Positions 53,520 to 64,000 of a stretch of DNA of 64,000 nt are shown piece by piece; the first letter of the stretch is position 1, and each line of letters begins with the position of its first letter. The position numbers and the translations under genes were made by a program. This stretch comes from Takakia lepidozioides. Its lineage: Eukaryota; Streptophyta; Takakiopsida; Takakiales; Takakiaceae. The stretch lies in the NCBI GenBank assembly GCA_030704615.1, contig CM060731.1:45136001-45200000 (forward strand), given 5' to 3'. The notes under the pieces were generated by a model. That model was not told where the DNA came from, made no database searches, and saw only the letters and a list, made by a program, of their open reading frames with translations.

Positions 53520-55914
53520 GCCCCAGGGTAAAGAAATTTGGTCTTACAGGTGATTGTCTACTTTTTTGTTTTGCGAAGAGGATGTTTGTGGTGTGTGGGA
53601 ACACCCGGTCCATATATATATATACATATATTACATAACAGGGGGATCTAATATTAGAGTTGAGACTTGAGACTTATATAAGTAGTGGGCAGTAGGACAA
53701 ATTGTCAAGTGTTTTGAGGTGCCCTCGATTCAATGGGGTGTTAACATATACAGAGGGAAAATTTATAGAACCAACTTCCTACCCTCCGCTTTCAAAAAAC
53801 TTCAACAAGAGGCCTAAAATGAAAGGATAGTCTGAGAAGAAGCAATATCACAACATTGATTTGAGACTTGGCATGAGTGTTTTGCTTACAGTATGGGGGT
53901 TTTGCAGATTCCAACGTACTTTTAGGGTACATTCAGGGTATGTCATATTGGTAGTAGAATGGATGCGTAAAGAGGAAGAGGGGAGGTTTAAGATTGATCG
54001 TAGTTGCAAAAGTATTACTCTGTATTGGCATAAATTCATTGAGGGTTTGGATCATTGTCTCTTACATGCATCACCACAATTGCTACAATTGTGGGTTTTC
54101 TTGTGTTTGCAAGCATTCAGAGCCACGCTTGCAATCTTTGCACACTTGTCTTGGGATCCTGTCATGGCACACTTGTCTTGGGATCCTGTCATGGCAGGAA
54201 CGCCGAAAACCCAACCAACTTACAAATACCCAATTTGACATTTGTGTTTGTCTTGTGTCTTGACGTCTTAAGCCTATTCAAATCTTGCAAACGTTTTGGG
54301 CCTCCGACGAAATTGAAAAGTAAAAGGTTAGTTATTTTTGTTTCGCAATCCGTAAAATCTAAATTTATTAGTCTATCCAATCCTTGGGCCTCAAGAAATA
54401 TCATAACTCATTTTCATGACATCAAATTATCTTTACAATCTTAAATTAGTCTTTGATTGGCTCACAATTTAGATGAATCTACCATGGTCCCCAGAAAAGA
54501 TACTCCAAAGCCCTTGTGTCCCATGTTCATTTAAAAAAGAACCTCGAAAGGCACACAATAGATTTTTGGGTTGTCGTCGTTGTCGACTTGTCAAGCCAAA
54601 TAAAAGAATATATGGAGATTTTTTTTCAATCTCTTGGGCTTTTCTCCATATAATAATTTGTTTTATTGGCGTAGGATTATTATTATTATTATTATTAGAT
54701 CATTTTTATCTCTTCTTTGACATACCTTAAATTTAAAATAAGTGATGTCGGGTTTTTTTTTCCACATCAAACAAATGGTATGTCTGTCAATATTCTGCAC
54801 TGGCGGCTTCAACAAAAGGATCCCTTTGGGAATTCATTCGTCTTGAATTCGTCAAACTGGGGTTTGAAAAAAGAGAAAGGATACAACCCATTTTTTAATT
54901 TGTTTTTCAAAAGAAACCTGGAGTGACATAATTTAGGCAGAGGAAGGGTGAAAATTAACCCCCTTTCATATAAGCCACTATGAAGCATACAGGGAGACAC
55001 CACAACCAGACCGACCGGCCATGGACCAATGAAAAAAATCAGGTTTGTCTTTTTTTTGTTTTCTGGAGGTTTGATCGATGCCATAAAACAAAAGAACTAC
55101 TGTTTTTAAATTAAAAACATTTTAAACGTTTGTTAACCAGAAAAAACTAATTCATAGGATGAAAATGAGCCTTGTGCATAGAAAACAAGAATGCTGGAAG
55201 GGTTTACTCTCCCTTCATCGGTCGGAGGGTTGCAAGGAAATTCGAGGGTTTTGTTCGCCAATATCACTGAAATCGGTGTGTGTGCCTTATGGTGTACCGG
55301 GCTTTTAATTTTTTTTCCCCTCAATAATTCTAATAAAGTTTAATGTGATCAGGGCCACAGTCCCCTGTTAATTGCTTTAAAAAAAAACAAGAATTTCAAA
55401 TGCCTTCGGGCATGTAAGGGTTTAATTTTTTCCCTTCAAATAATTCCAAATAAAGTGCTCACGGCCTCTGTCCCCTGTTCTCTAAAAACGAAAAAAAAAA
55501 CAAATTCCAAATAAAGTCTCTCCTTGGGCCTGTGTCCATTTCTAAATTTGTGAGCTAAATATCTTGGGATTTTGCAAGGGAGCCTGAATAGAGTAGGATG
55601 AGCATGAAGTGGACGAATGTCGTCAAGTAGACGATTGGATGAATGAAACGAGGATAAAATCACAGTACAGTTAACGGGCAAGTCTCCCAGGATCGCACGT
55701 GTGGGGGAGGGCAGGTGCGAGACGACTGCAGCGACCTACTCTGACGCGTGAGCATTCAATGTGGCCACACTGTGGAGACCTACGTGTTGGCCATGGACAC
55801 TGCAGCTGCTATATGATGCACTGGCTGTGTTCAATCTACTCAGGATCCATTGCTGCTCTCGTGACCGTGATTTGTTGGAGAACTCTGGCAGGTGATACTG
55901 TGGGTTTTGTTTGA
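53520..55914. other. Intergenic, AT-rich, no supported gene
   Basis: It contains a TA repeat (about 53613-53632), an exact 21-bp tandem pair of GGCACACTTGTCTTGGGATC type at 54144-54190, an ATT repeat (54677-54698), several homopolymer runs, and a diverged direct repeat (AATTCCAAATAAAGT.. at 55441 and 55501). Short open frames here lack motifs. The right end carries the promoter of the LEA_2 gene. Confidence 0.4.
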
Positions 55915-55972
55915 GTGCGTGTGTTGGATTACAGTGGGCGAGGAGAGTGTAACTTAGCTGGAGAGAGGACGG

Positions 55973-56626
55973 ATGGGAGAGATGAAGCAGCAGGAGCACA
56001 GAGTAACGATGAGCCCGGGCGGGAGCACCGAGGTGAAGCCGCAGGTGCCGATTCACAGGAGAAGGAAATGCAGGATTTGTTGTGGGGTTTCGGTGGTGGT
56101 GGTTTTGGCGTTGGTCATCGTGATTGTGGCGTTGAGCCAAACTATTTTCAAGTTCAAAGACCCCAATATTACTTTGAATTCTGTCAAGGTGGAAAACCTG
56201 AATATTGGCCTCAACATTCTCCAGCTCTCAGCTGTTCTGAACATAACACTCGGCGTCGATGTGGAAGTTCAAAATCCTAATCATTATAGTTTCAAGTTCG
56301 AGAACACCACCATGCTGATGACTTATCATAGCGGGACTATTGGAGATATCGGCTTGGGGGCTGGTGAGATAAGAGCAGAAAAGTCTGTGAATCTGCCTGC
56401 ACGCATTACTGTGGAAGCCTTGAACATTGTAGAGAATAGTAATGTGATCCCCGATGTAACGTCTGGCGTCTTTCCTGTGTCTATCACCGCCACAATCCCT
56501 GGGCGTGTGAACCTGGCAAATATATACAAGCATCATGTCATTGTGACGATCGACTGCGCTCTTGAGCTCTGGATCGGCAATCAGACTGTGAAAGACCAGG
56601 TGTGCTCCAAGCATGTCAAGCTGTGA
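55973..56626 (+). CDS. LEA_2 / NDR1-HIN1-like (NHL) membrane protein, 217 residues
   Basis: A single uninterrupted frame. A basic N-terminus (HRRRKCRICC) precedes one transmembrane helix (residues ~37-58, VVVVLALVIVIVALS). Then comes the LEA_2 (WHy) beta-sandwich: DPNITLNSVKVENLNI, LNITLGVDVEVQNPNHYSFKFENTT with the family's NPN motif, and VIVTIDCALELWIGNQTVKDQVC at the C-terminus. Proteins of this kind sit in the plasma membrane and are linked to defence and desiccation responses, though single members differ. The intronless structure and the length are typical. Start chosen: ATG at 55973; a second Met three codons on is also possible. Confidence 0.88.
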   Translation: MGEMKQQEHRVTMSPGGSTEVKPQVPIHRRRKCRICCGVSVVVVLALVIVIVALSQTIFKFKDPNITLNSVKVENLNIGLNILQLSAVLNITLGVDVEVQNPNHYSFKFENTTMLMTYHSGTIGDIGLGAGEIRAEKSVNLPARITVEALNIVENSNVIPDVTSGVFPVSITATIPGRVNLANIYKHHVIVTIDCALELWIGNQTVKDQVCSKHVKL

Positions 56627-58980
56627 TTGCGAAGACTCAGTTCCTCGGATACTTTCTTCGATGTGGTTTCAGGCTCCGTGGTGATAGAAGGACATTGGCA
56701 TGATAATCTTCGGGGGAGGGAAGGACGTGACGCCAGCAAGTTTGGACCTCGTTATCGGAGGCTGAAGAGCTTCTTCCATCTGTACTTATATGCTTAGACC
56801 TGGTCACACTTTGAGAAATCTCATCTTAGCAGGTCTGTGTCCTCATTTCATGCGATTGAGCTGAATTGCTTAACAACATAACTTAGGAAGCCCTTCATCC
56901 ATAGTTGGGAAGCCAGATCGAAGTGATATGCTTCCCTTGGAGGATCATTCAAAGTAGCATCAGGGAATGCAACTGAAGATTACAAATTTGTTTGGCCTTA
57001 GGTGCTGTACACTACTGTGGAAACATTGGTTTTGTATCTCCGCGTTGAATGGAGAACACTGAACATCGGTTTAACCAGCTCAAAGTATTGTGTGAATGGA
57101 GGTGTGAAGGAGAGAGTTTCATTTCCTGTGTAGCAAGTAAGATCACTGTGGATTTGAGATGGAGTGATCTGTTAATGACTGAATGGCAGCAGGAAAATGG
57201 CATTCAAATGAATAGAGGTAACATGTAAAAAGACTAATGTAATATCATGTCTGAGTCAAATTGTTCTGTGGATTGTGAACATGATTCTATTCATGCTGGT
57301 TTAATGGCAGATTTTCAGACCGTTAGTCTATGACAACTTTGTACACTACTATTTCACCTCCCCTTCACTTCTTCAAGTGGAGTACTGTGGACAATGTCGT
57401 CAATCTCAGAACTCAGTGTGTCGAACATCGTGCTGTTGTCACTCCCGTAACCATCATCATCCATTGCTGGCCCTTTATCTTTCTGGTTAGTATTCTGCTG
57501 TCAAGGTCAGACAGTTTGTGTTCGAGAGTGCCGTGCAAATTGAAGGTTCATCAAACAAAGCTCAGGACAATGGCATATTTTTTTTTGGTAAACTTTCTAT
57601 GGCGTGTCTCATACCTTCCATCAGATTTAGTCAATCTACTTCCATGATTTTCTTTCCATGTACTCAGGATCAGCATCTGAAAGTTTTGATGTAAATTCCT
57701 GACCCCTACTCCACTGTAATTATTAAATTAGACTTCATATCTATGTTGGATTGAGCTTTCTCATCTTCAAGGGGAAACCCCCTGTTGGCACATCTCACGG
57801 TTTATTGCACTCACTTAAAGCTGGAGACACTAGGTTGTCTTGATCAATGGAAAAGGGTTGGTTGATAAATATTTTGCACCCCAAGCCCAGCACAGATGGC
57901 CATCAAATCCGGGTTCCTCCCACGCAAACATCAGATAAGATTCCACACATCCCTACAGAGCATTCTCTTGGAGTACCAGAAAGTAGTGCTCTCATCACTT
58001 ATCTATTTATCTCAAAATATGTTGCTACTCCCAACATACAGACAGTAAAGGATAATTCATTATGTGTGAGAACAGTGTGGAGGATATAAGGGCCTGAGCT
58101 TGTGAGGTGGGATGTCCTTGCGATGCGGATGTGTAATGCCAGGCCAGCTGACCTTCCGTGGCCTCACATTTTGTGGCTCCGTCTCAGTTAGTTAGAAGGG
58201 CGATACGGGTGGAGGTTGCTGGAGCCCACTTTATGCCCGGGGCCTACTTGGCGCTTTGAGCTCTTAACTGGAGGACTAGATTTGTGAGGCAGGTTCTCTT
58301 TGGGGTATTCATGATTCATCACAGCCAGATCCAATGGCATTTAGCTCTCACAAAACTTCTCCGTGCTTCAATAGCAACTCCTACATTTGCAGCGATTCTG
58401 ATAATCACGACAGCATGGACACTTACAGCTCTCACTCTTCAGCAGAACATCCCCTCTTTCACACGGATAGTGCTCAGTGCACCAGCTACTGAGCTACAAC
58501 CCTCAGTTCTAAGAGATGATAAGTACTTCTCCCTCACAAGGAACAAACCATTTCATGTTTCTCTCTTGTGTTGTTCTAATTCGTCTGTCCCCCTTCTTCT
58601 CTCTCTTTGATGCCACTAAGTAGTTTCCATCCATTTGGGTATGTTGGGGCCTTTGGATGTAGAAGTTGTTCTTTGTTTAGTACAAACAATCTCACAGTCG
58701 TGTGCAGCCAAGTAAAGTTTAGAAATGGGATGTCATTAGCTGTACGAGAGCTACTTTACTGACAGTCACTCAACCTGGAGGGGTTGTACCCCCCATGGCT
58801 GCAAGGCTACAGCATGTGTGTAATGGCAAAGCACTACACACATGAATACACTCTTGAAAGCAAGTCTACTGAAAGTTGCAGTATTCGTGAGCACTTAGAC
58901 AAGTTTTCCGTATTGTGAACTTCTCATCACAATTAGTTGTTTGTGAACTTCCATTTTAAAGCAAATTGATGTAGTGAAGC
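56627..58980. other. Intergenic, no supported gene
   Basis: It contains the 3' region of the LEA_2 gene and mixed sequence. Open frames at 57330 and 58284 (+) have no recognised motif. No repeats were noticed apart from short homopolymers. Confidence 0.35.
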
Positions 58981-58989
58981 TGTGGGAAC

Positions 58990-60080
58990 TTACCTCTACC
59001 TTTTGAACCACCGGATGAGGATGCCTCTGGGTGTTTGTCGCTCTGAGCAACTTTGCCAGTTCTGACATTGCATACAATCAAACCTAGTATTCTCAAAAGG
59101 CCTGATGAGGATTTCCTTCAACATGATTTCCTTGACTGTTGTGACAATTGAAACAGGTCATATAATTTGCACTGGTACTTGGTGTTCTTTCAGAGCTTTT
59201 CAGAACCAACAGTGTTGTCAACGTCAAAACATGGTCGTAAAATTTGCACTGGGGCAGTCTTTTATTATTGGTCTACATCCAAACCACAAATCAGCTCTTA
59301 CCTGCGGAGGGAGCTGGGAAGGGGCGCATCATCATCGCTGTCCCAAATTCCCAAACCCAACTCCTCTTCACTTCCATCCTCGTCACTGTTCTCTGCCACA
59401 ATCAGCTCCCCTCTTGATGGAGGACTGTTCTTTCTTCTCCCCTTCATCAGCCTCTCCCTGGACTTATTCGAAAAATCCTTCGAGACGGTGTGTACATGCC
59501 TGTCTTGTGGAGGCTCAGACCTCTGGTCACCTCTAGGCTTTTTGGGTGAGCCTGCATGCTGACCCCCTTGCAACCTTTCATGTCTCCAAGCCCCCTCGCT
59601 ATCACTTCCACTACTACTCCCACTGCTATCCCCACCGACCCGACCACTAATTTTGCTACCTATGTGACCTCTATCATTACAGGTCCGTGGACTGCGATAC
59701 CTCTGGAGATGCTTCTCAGCAGGGCTATTGGAGCGGTGGCTCTGATTGGACCGGCAGGTCCTGCTTGAACTCTGGCTATGCCCACTCTGTAAAGAACAAG
59801 AATGGTTGCAAGATTAGGGAAGTAATCTCCGAGACTACTTATGGAGTTCCAGACTGACCTTTTCCAAAGTTTACCTCAGCCTTGCTTTGCAAATGAATGT
59901 CCAGAGTCAAGCACTTTGTCATAGAGTTCAGCCAGGTAGCTGGAGTTTGTACAGACCTCATTGCCATCACTATCTTCAGGTGTAGTTATGGCGTCCTTGT
60001 GCCCAGACAAGGAGTCACTAACCACATCAACTTGGGGTTCATTCGAATTTGACTCGGTAGTTCCTGTATGCAAAGCACCC
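58990..60080 (-). CDS. Exons of an unidentified minus-strand gene (Ser/Asp-rich protein)
   Basis: A long continuous frame from about 59783 (after acceptor ctttacag) to 59298 reads SGHSQSSSRTCRSNQSHRSN, then SGSSSGSDSEGAWRHER, then ENSDEDGSEEELGLGIWDSDDDAPLP. A short exon-like piece near 58998-59062 (ELAKLLRATNTQRHPHPVVQK, flanked by gtcag and gtagag) and another stretch at 59876-60080 (SSYLAELYDKVLDSGHSFAKQ) fit on either side. The text is acidic, serine-rich and probably disordered, as in nuclear proteins. The junction near 59876 does not close cleanly, because a stop falls before the nearest donor. Family unknown. Confidence 0.45.
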
Positions 60081-60365
60081 TACATGCCCAGTGTTGAGCC
60101 CAAAGAGTCAGAGCAGATAAGAGTAGAAACCTCAATGACCCACTCACGCCCCTAGTTCCTATCTTTGAGCTTCCCCAGGAAGTGAAGCAAGATCCCTCTA
60201 CTCCTTATCTTGACCGATTGCACTCGGATGAGATCCATGTTTAACTGTGTGATTGGCTGCATTAGCCCATGGATTGTCTCTAGGTGAAGTTTTAGTTCTT
60301 GTCAAACCTGCAGGCAGTCCGCATGGTAGGCAATCAATGCACCATAACTACACAAGACAGAGAAG

Positions 60366-60405
60366 AGAATGTACTCATGAGACCTTGCTTGCCAAAGAGA
60401 GAGAA
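60366..60405 (-). mobile_element. Degenerate LINE 3'-end copy
   Basis: AGAGAATGTACTCATGAGACC resembles the 3' end of the adjoining LINE (GATTGTACTCATAAGACG). It continues the tail-to-head series of LINE ends in this region. Confidence 0.4.
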
Positions 60406-60409
60406 GGGA

Positions 60410-61470
60410 GAGAGAGAGATTGTACTCATAAGACGTTGTTTGCCGTAGCCTTGTGGCCATTGACCCCGCGCCCAGTTTGAGCGGGAACAAAAGGGACAGA
60501 ACCTACCTCTGTCAGGGGCTGACGTTGGTAGTAAGACTTACCTCCATATATAGAATTAATCCAGGTTTTCCAGATATCCTCTAGAAATCCCTTCACACAA
60601 GCATCAATCTGCTGTGTGTGATTTGCCCAAAAACTAGGCCTCAGGAGGGCCTGGGCTTTTGGCTCAGCCTCGAGACTTTCAAAGTTGGTAAACAGGGGTA
60701 CAGGCACTCTTCCCTTAATAGATTTGAAGAGAGCGTCTCTTTGGTGAGAGAACCCCGGACAGTATATCAGAAAATGAATACTGTCTTCAGATTGCCCACA
60801 CAACGGGCAATTGCACTCTCCCTTTCCTCTCTGCTTCTGTTTGCTGTTCAAAGGTAGGCTTCCTGCCCTGAGTTTAAATTTCAGTCTAGTGCCGAGAGTG
60901 GGTAGACCCTTGAGGTCATCCAAGATGTCCTCCCCCATGTCACAGACTGGAAACAAGTTCAGGGAAGTTTTCTGCCTAACTTCATTTTCATCAGACAATC
61001 TCATGGCAACAGACATGGCTGAGGACACTACAGCCTCTAAGTCAGATTTATCCAGCAGGGTCAAGACTTGCGGATCCAGGTCCAGGTCCTTGAGGATCTC
61101 TTCTACTCTCTTCTGCCAGGACTTAGCCTGTTTGACAGGGCGGTCCTGTTTCCAAGATATAGAGTCGATTAACTTGGGATATCTGGTGTTGGGCATATGT
61201 TGCAGCTGACCCCACCATCTGACCTTGAATTCATCTCGTCGGGAGCTTAAGGACGGAATGCCAAACTCACCCCGAACAGCCACATTGGCTGTTTTGGAGC
61301 ATGCTGACATACACTCCTTAAGCACCCCCACTTGAATGGATTCTAGAGACTTAGCCTGGTTGGAGTTATCAACCCATATAGCAGATCCGTACTCCAAGGC
61401 AGGTCTAATAACGTGACAAAGCATGGTTTTCTTAACCTCAGAGTTGACCCCTCTGCAGTGGAAAAATTTA
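60410..61470 (-). mobile_element. LINE (non-LTR retrotransposon) copy A, 5'-truncated, C-terminal RT region
   Basis: The minus-strand open frame from about 61470 to 60426 (over 330 codons) starts within the reverse transcriptase thumb region (VIRPALEYGSAIWVDNSNQA). It ends with the typical C-terminal zinc motif CNCPLCGQSEDSIHFLIYCPG. The 3' end reads GCCGTAGCCTTGTGGCC on the plus strand, then a (GA)n tail. Catalytic RT motifs and the endonuclease are missing. The frame is intact, so the insertion may be young. Confidence 0.85.
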
Positions 61471-61476
61471 GGGATA

Positions 61477-61567
61477 GAGAGAGAGAGAGAGAGAGATTGT
61501 ACTCATAAGACATTGTTTGCCGTAGCCTTGTGGCCATTGACCCCGCGCCCAGTTTGAGCGGGAACAA
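61477..61567 (-). mobile_element. LINE copy B, 3' end only (~70 bp)
   Basis: It repeats the last ~70 bp of copy A (TTGTACTCATAAGACATTG ... GCGCCCAGTTTGAGCGGG) and its (GA)n tail (61477-61496). Copy A abuts this tail. Confidence 0.8.
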
Positions 61568-61572
61568 AAGGG

Positions 61573-62210
61573 ATAGAGAGAGAGAGAGAGAGAGAGAAAT
61601 GAAATGAAATGAAATGGTGCTTTATAACGTCCGCGGAAAGCTCGTAGAGCTTATGGGACAAAATGGAAGAAAACATGAGAGAGGAACAAATCCAGAAACC
61701 ACAATTAATGTTCTAGCGATTGTCTAAGGGTGAAGGCCTCGTGTAGGTAGGCTGCCACGCATTTTTGATCCTCATAGTGAAAGACATCAGTGAGAGTTTG
61801 GGTTCCACTGAATAAACAGTGAAATCTCCCACGGATCTCGTAGTATAGAGGGCAGTAGAAGAAGAAGTGTTCTTCAGTTTCAATTTCCTTGCTGCGCCCT
61901 ATGCAAGCTGGACATAGGCGGTCCTCCCGTTGCAGGTTTTCCCATCTGCCAGTCTCTATCCGTAGGTTGTGGGAACCCACCCTGAACCGCCCCAATGCCC
62001 TCAAGAGGGAAGGAGATAAGGGTGCTGAAAGGTAATTTGGTCTCAAGATTCCATCATCGCGGAGCACCAAGAATGTCTCTCGATAGAAGTGGAGCTTTGT
62101 CGTGAGATTGGGTAGCATCCAAGTTCTCTTGACATGTAATTCCATAAGCTCTCTCCGAATGAGTCTGTTGCGGTCATGTCTAGATGTGATGTCCACATCC
62201 AGAGAGAAAG
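61573..62210 (-). mobile_element. LINE copy C, second family, 5'-truncated
   Basis: The minus-strand open frame 62196-61705 (163 codons) holds LCPACIGRSKEIETEEHFFFYCPLY, a zinc motif like that of copy A but from a different family, and ends RQSLEH. The 3' tail is (ATTTC)n, seen on the plus strand as AAATGAAATGAAATGAAATG (61599-61618), next to (GA)n. No poly-A. Confidence 0.8.
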
Positions 62211-62215
62211 AGAGA

Positions 62216-62409
62216 AATGAAATGAAATGAAATGGTGCTTTATAACGTCCGCGGAAAGCTCATAGAGCTTATGCCACAACATGGAAGAAAACATGAGAGA
62301 GGAAACAAAACCAAAGCGAAGAATAAGAACTATTGTTCGAGTGATTGTCTAAGGGTGAAGGCCTCGTGCAGGTATGCTGCCAAGCATTTCTGATCCTCAT
62401 AGTGGAAGA
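62216..62409 (-). mobile_element. LINE copy D, same family as C, 3' end only
   Basis: It starts with the same AAATG tail and GGTGCTTTATAACGTCCGCGG. It matches copy C through the codons for the C-terminal RQSLE region and stops near 62409. Confidence 0.8.
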
Positions 62410-63365
62410 GAGAACTGATAGGACAGGAACTTCCTAATGTCCTGGGGGGCCAGAAAGATAGAAAGAAGAAGTTCATAACGTACCGAGGGCCATGAGGGCC
62501 TATAGGACAAAGTAGACCAAGAAGTAACCAATTTAGAAACAGCTAAACAATGCCTGAAGACTGGTTTCTAGAGGTAAGCTACAATACATTTTGGGCCAAG
62601 GTCTCTGCAAAAGCCTCGGAATCTCTAAACACAACAACAAATGCTCATGCCTTTGAAGACTTGAACAGTTCAGGACTAATCACTCAAGATGTGGCTCTGA
62701 GAGAGAGATATGGTGGTGAAGCAGGTCCCACCTGAGTTGAACCCATGCCCATTGAGCGCTGCTTTTGCAACGCTGAACGTGCAGATGCATATGCTTTATC
62801 ACTGCATTCCATCACAATCATATCATGGTTTCCCCTCATGATGCAGTGCACATGTAAGAGAGTCTCTGAAGTGGATAAATCGATGTCTTAAATCCATAGC
62901 TTCATGGTACAAGGATCACATGAGAACCTGGAGATGAGTTGAGAATGTGAAGCAGGAATCCATCATAACAGGGATACCCCGACATGGATGCGGAGAATAA
63001 AGTGGTACCTAATGCCATTTGAATCTGGCACAATTCCAAACTTCTCAAGCTCCTCAAGCAACTGCTCATCCAAGTTCTACAGAAAACGGTCATAACTAAC
63101 ACAACTTCAGTACTCGAGAGAATATAGACACATTTCAAGAAGGAAAACATGCCCTTCCCAGCCTTCAAGGAAATCAAGAGAGAGACAGAGAATGTAGTCA
63201 TTGACCTCTACTTGCTGTATAGCATATAGCCCTCACCAGGTTCAGACATGATCAAAAGGTTGTGGGGATGGGTGCTGAGAGGAAAGACGCTATGATAATG
63301 GACTTCAAATTGCTGCATACTGAATCCAGTTGTGGTTGTGGTGTTGGCTTTAAAAGGTGCAAAGG
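62410..63365 (-). other. Exon-like piece in otherwise unrecognised sequence
   Basis: On the minus strand a piece near 63010-63078 reads NLDEQLLEELEKFGIVPDSNG and is bounded by ttctgtag and gtacca. It may belong to the same unnamed gene as the exons at 59-60 kb, with the LINE chain lying in an intron. Nothing else in this stretch is recognised. Confidence 0.35.
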
Positions 63366-63537
63366 AAATGAAATGAAATGGTACTTTATAACGTCCGTGG
63401 AAAGCTCAAAGAGCTTATGGGACAAAATGGGAAAAACAAGAGAGAGGAGACAACACCAAAGCCAAAAAGCAGCCCAAAAGCAACTACTGCTGAAGGGATT
63501 GCCTAAGGGTCAAGGCCTCGTGCAGGTAAGCTGCACG
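63366..63537 (-). mobile_element. LINE copy E, C/D family, 3' end only
   Basis: AAATGAAATGAAATGG, TACTTTATAACGTCCGTGG and the C-terminal codons (HEALTLRQSL-type) are present. It ends at GCTGCACGA, directly next to the AAATG tail of copy F. Confidence 0.8.
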
Positions 63538-63544
63538 AGAAGAA

Positions 63545-63640
63545 AGGAAATGAAATGAAATGAAATGGAAGAAAGGAAGCATGAGAAGAAAGGAAGAAAT
63601 GGAATGGTACTCATAACGTCCGCGGGAAGCTCAAAGGAAA
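63545..63640 (-). mobile_element. LINE copy F, degenerate 3' end
   Basis: AAATG repeats (63547-63566), a GAAGAAAGGAAG-rich stretch, then GGTACTCATAACGTCCGCGG. This is the oldest-looking member of the chain on this side. Confidence 0.65.
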
Positions 63641-63849
63641 GGGGATGCAAGACAGAAGACTTCACCACATCCACAGGGGGCCTAGGGACAGAGACACGGA
63701 CCGTAACACAGAGACATAGACAAAAGGATCTGGAGAGGATAGAAGATAACAAGAAAAGAGATCTCACTTCATTGTAGGGCATGTCGAACCCCTTCTCCTG
63801 CCTTGAATTTTCCTTTTCAAAAGTAGCCAAGAGAATGGTTACTTGACCA

Positions 63850-63960
63850 GTGTACTGTTTATCAATTGCAGGTGCTCATCACCTTTGAGACCCTCAAGTA
63901 CCTTGGATCCAACTCTATGTCCAAATCATAGCTCAAGTGGATACAATCGTAATAAAAGGT
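63850..63960 (-). other. Possible further exon of the unnamed minus-strand gene
   Basis: A minus-strand stretch reads CIHLSYDLDIELDPRYLRVSK and is followed by gtgatg. It might be an exon of a gene continuing past the right edge. The evidence is only composition and a donor-like site. Confidence 0.25.
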
Positions 63961-64000
63961 GGATATTTTCACTGGTGAAAAACCTGCCCAAAAGATTGTT

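Noticed and set aside
1-64000. CRISPR arrays, operons, ribosome binding sites, origins
   Set aside because: The window is plant nuclear DNA. The regular repeats found are minisatellites and transposon arrays without spacer structure.

Overview
The window is nuclear DNA of a plant. The genes are split by GT-AG introns, there is one nuclear-type tRNA gene, and CACTA, pogo-like, LTR and LINE-type transposons are spread among plant gene families. A decayed microbial-type terpene synthase, a gene type known from ferns, lycophytes and bryophytes, points to a seedless land plant, probably a fern or lycophyte. No species name can be supported from the sequence alone.

Layout. 1-7200 (-): most of a GMI1-like gene (GHKL ATPase of the SMC-hinge class); 17 exons join in frame and the 3' end lies outside the window. 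8479-9416 (+): a small, probably plastid, membrane protein. 10218-11606 (-): a secretory-pathway CPYC glutaredoxin. 11.9-13.6 kb (-): exon-like sequence I cannot name. 14022-16653 (+): a thioredoxin-like ferredoxin fused to TPRs. 16.9-20.4 kb: a repeat block with a rearranged Copia-type LTR element folded into a 236-bp inverted repeat, a 68-bp LINE scrap inside it, and pseudogenes of a DRM DNA methyltransferase and a terpene synthase. 21094-23520 (-): an F-box-associated protein of 808 residues. 24193-24263 (+): tRNA-Gly(GCC). 25.5-28 kb: a dead pogo-like transposase and a field of short palindromes. 28.6-32.4 kb: tandem repeats, a SEC13 exon fragment and a PPR pseudogene array. 34661-37737 (+): PUX1, a CDC48-regulating UBX protein, seven exons. 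38473-40565 (+): a broken paralogue of the F-box protein. 42804-45099 (+): a PAR1-family secreted protein. 46.9-53.5 kb: remains of CACTA (En/Spm) elements with TNP2-like and TNPA-like genes. 55973-56626 (+): an LEA_2/NHL membrane protein. 58.9-64 kb: exon-like pieces of an unnamed minus-strand gene, and a chain of 5'-truncated LINEs joined tail to head.

The host genes are unrelated housekeeping or stress-type genes and form no operon or cluster. Five were rebuilt exon by exon with agreeing intron phases (GMI1-like, glutaredoxin, TRX-like ferredoxin-TPR, PUX1, PAR1) and look functional. Nearly everything else recognisable is decayed transposons or retro-type debris. The observation I find most interesting is the LTR-primer site-gag start hairpin at 17.4-17.9 kb, whose form resembles natural hairpin loci that silence their own transposon family.
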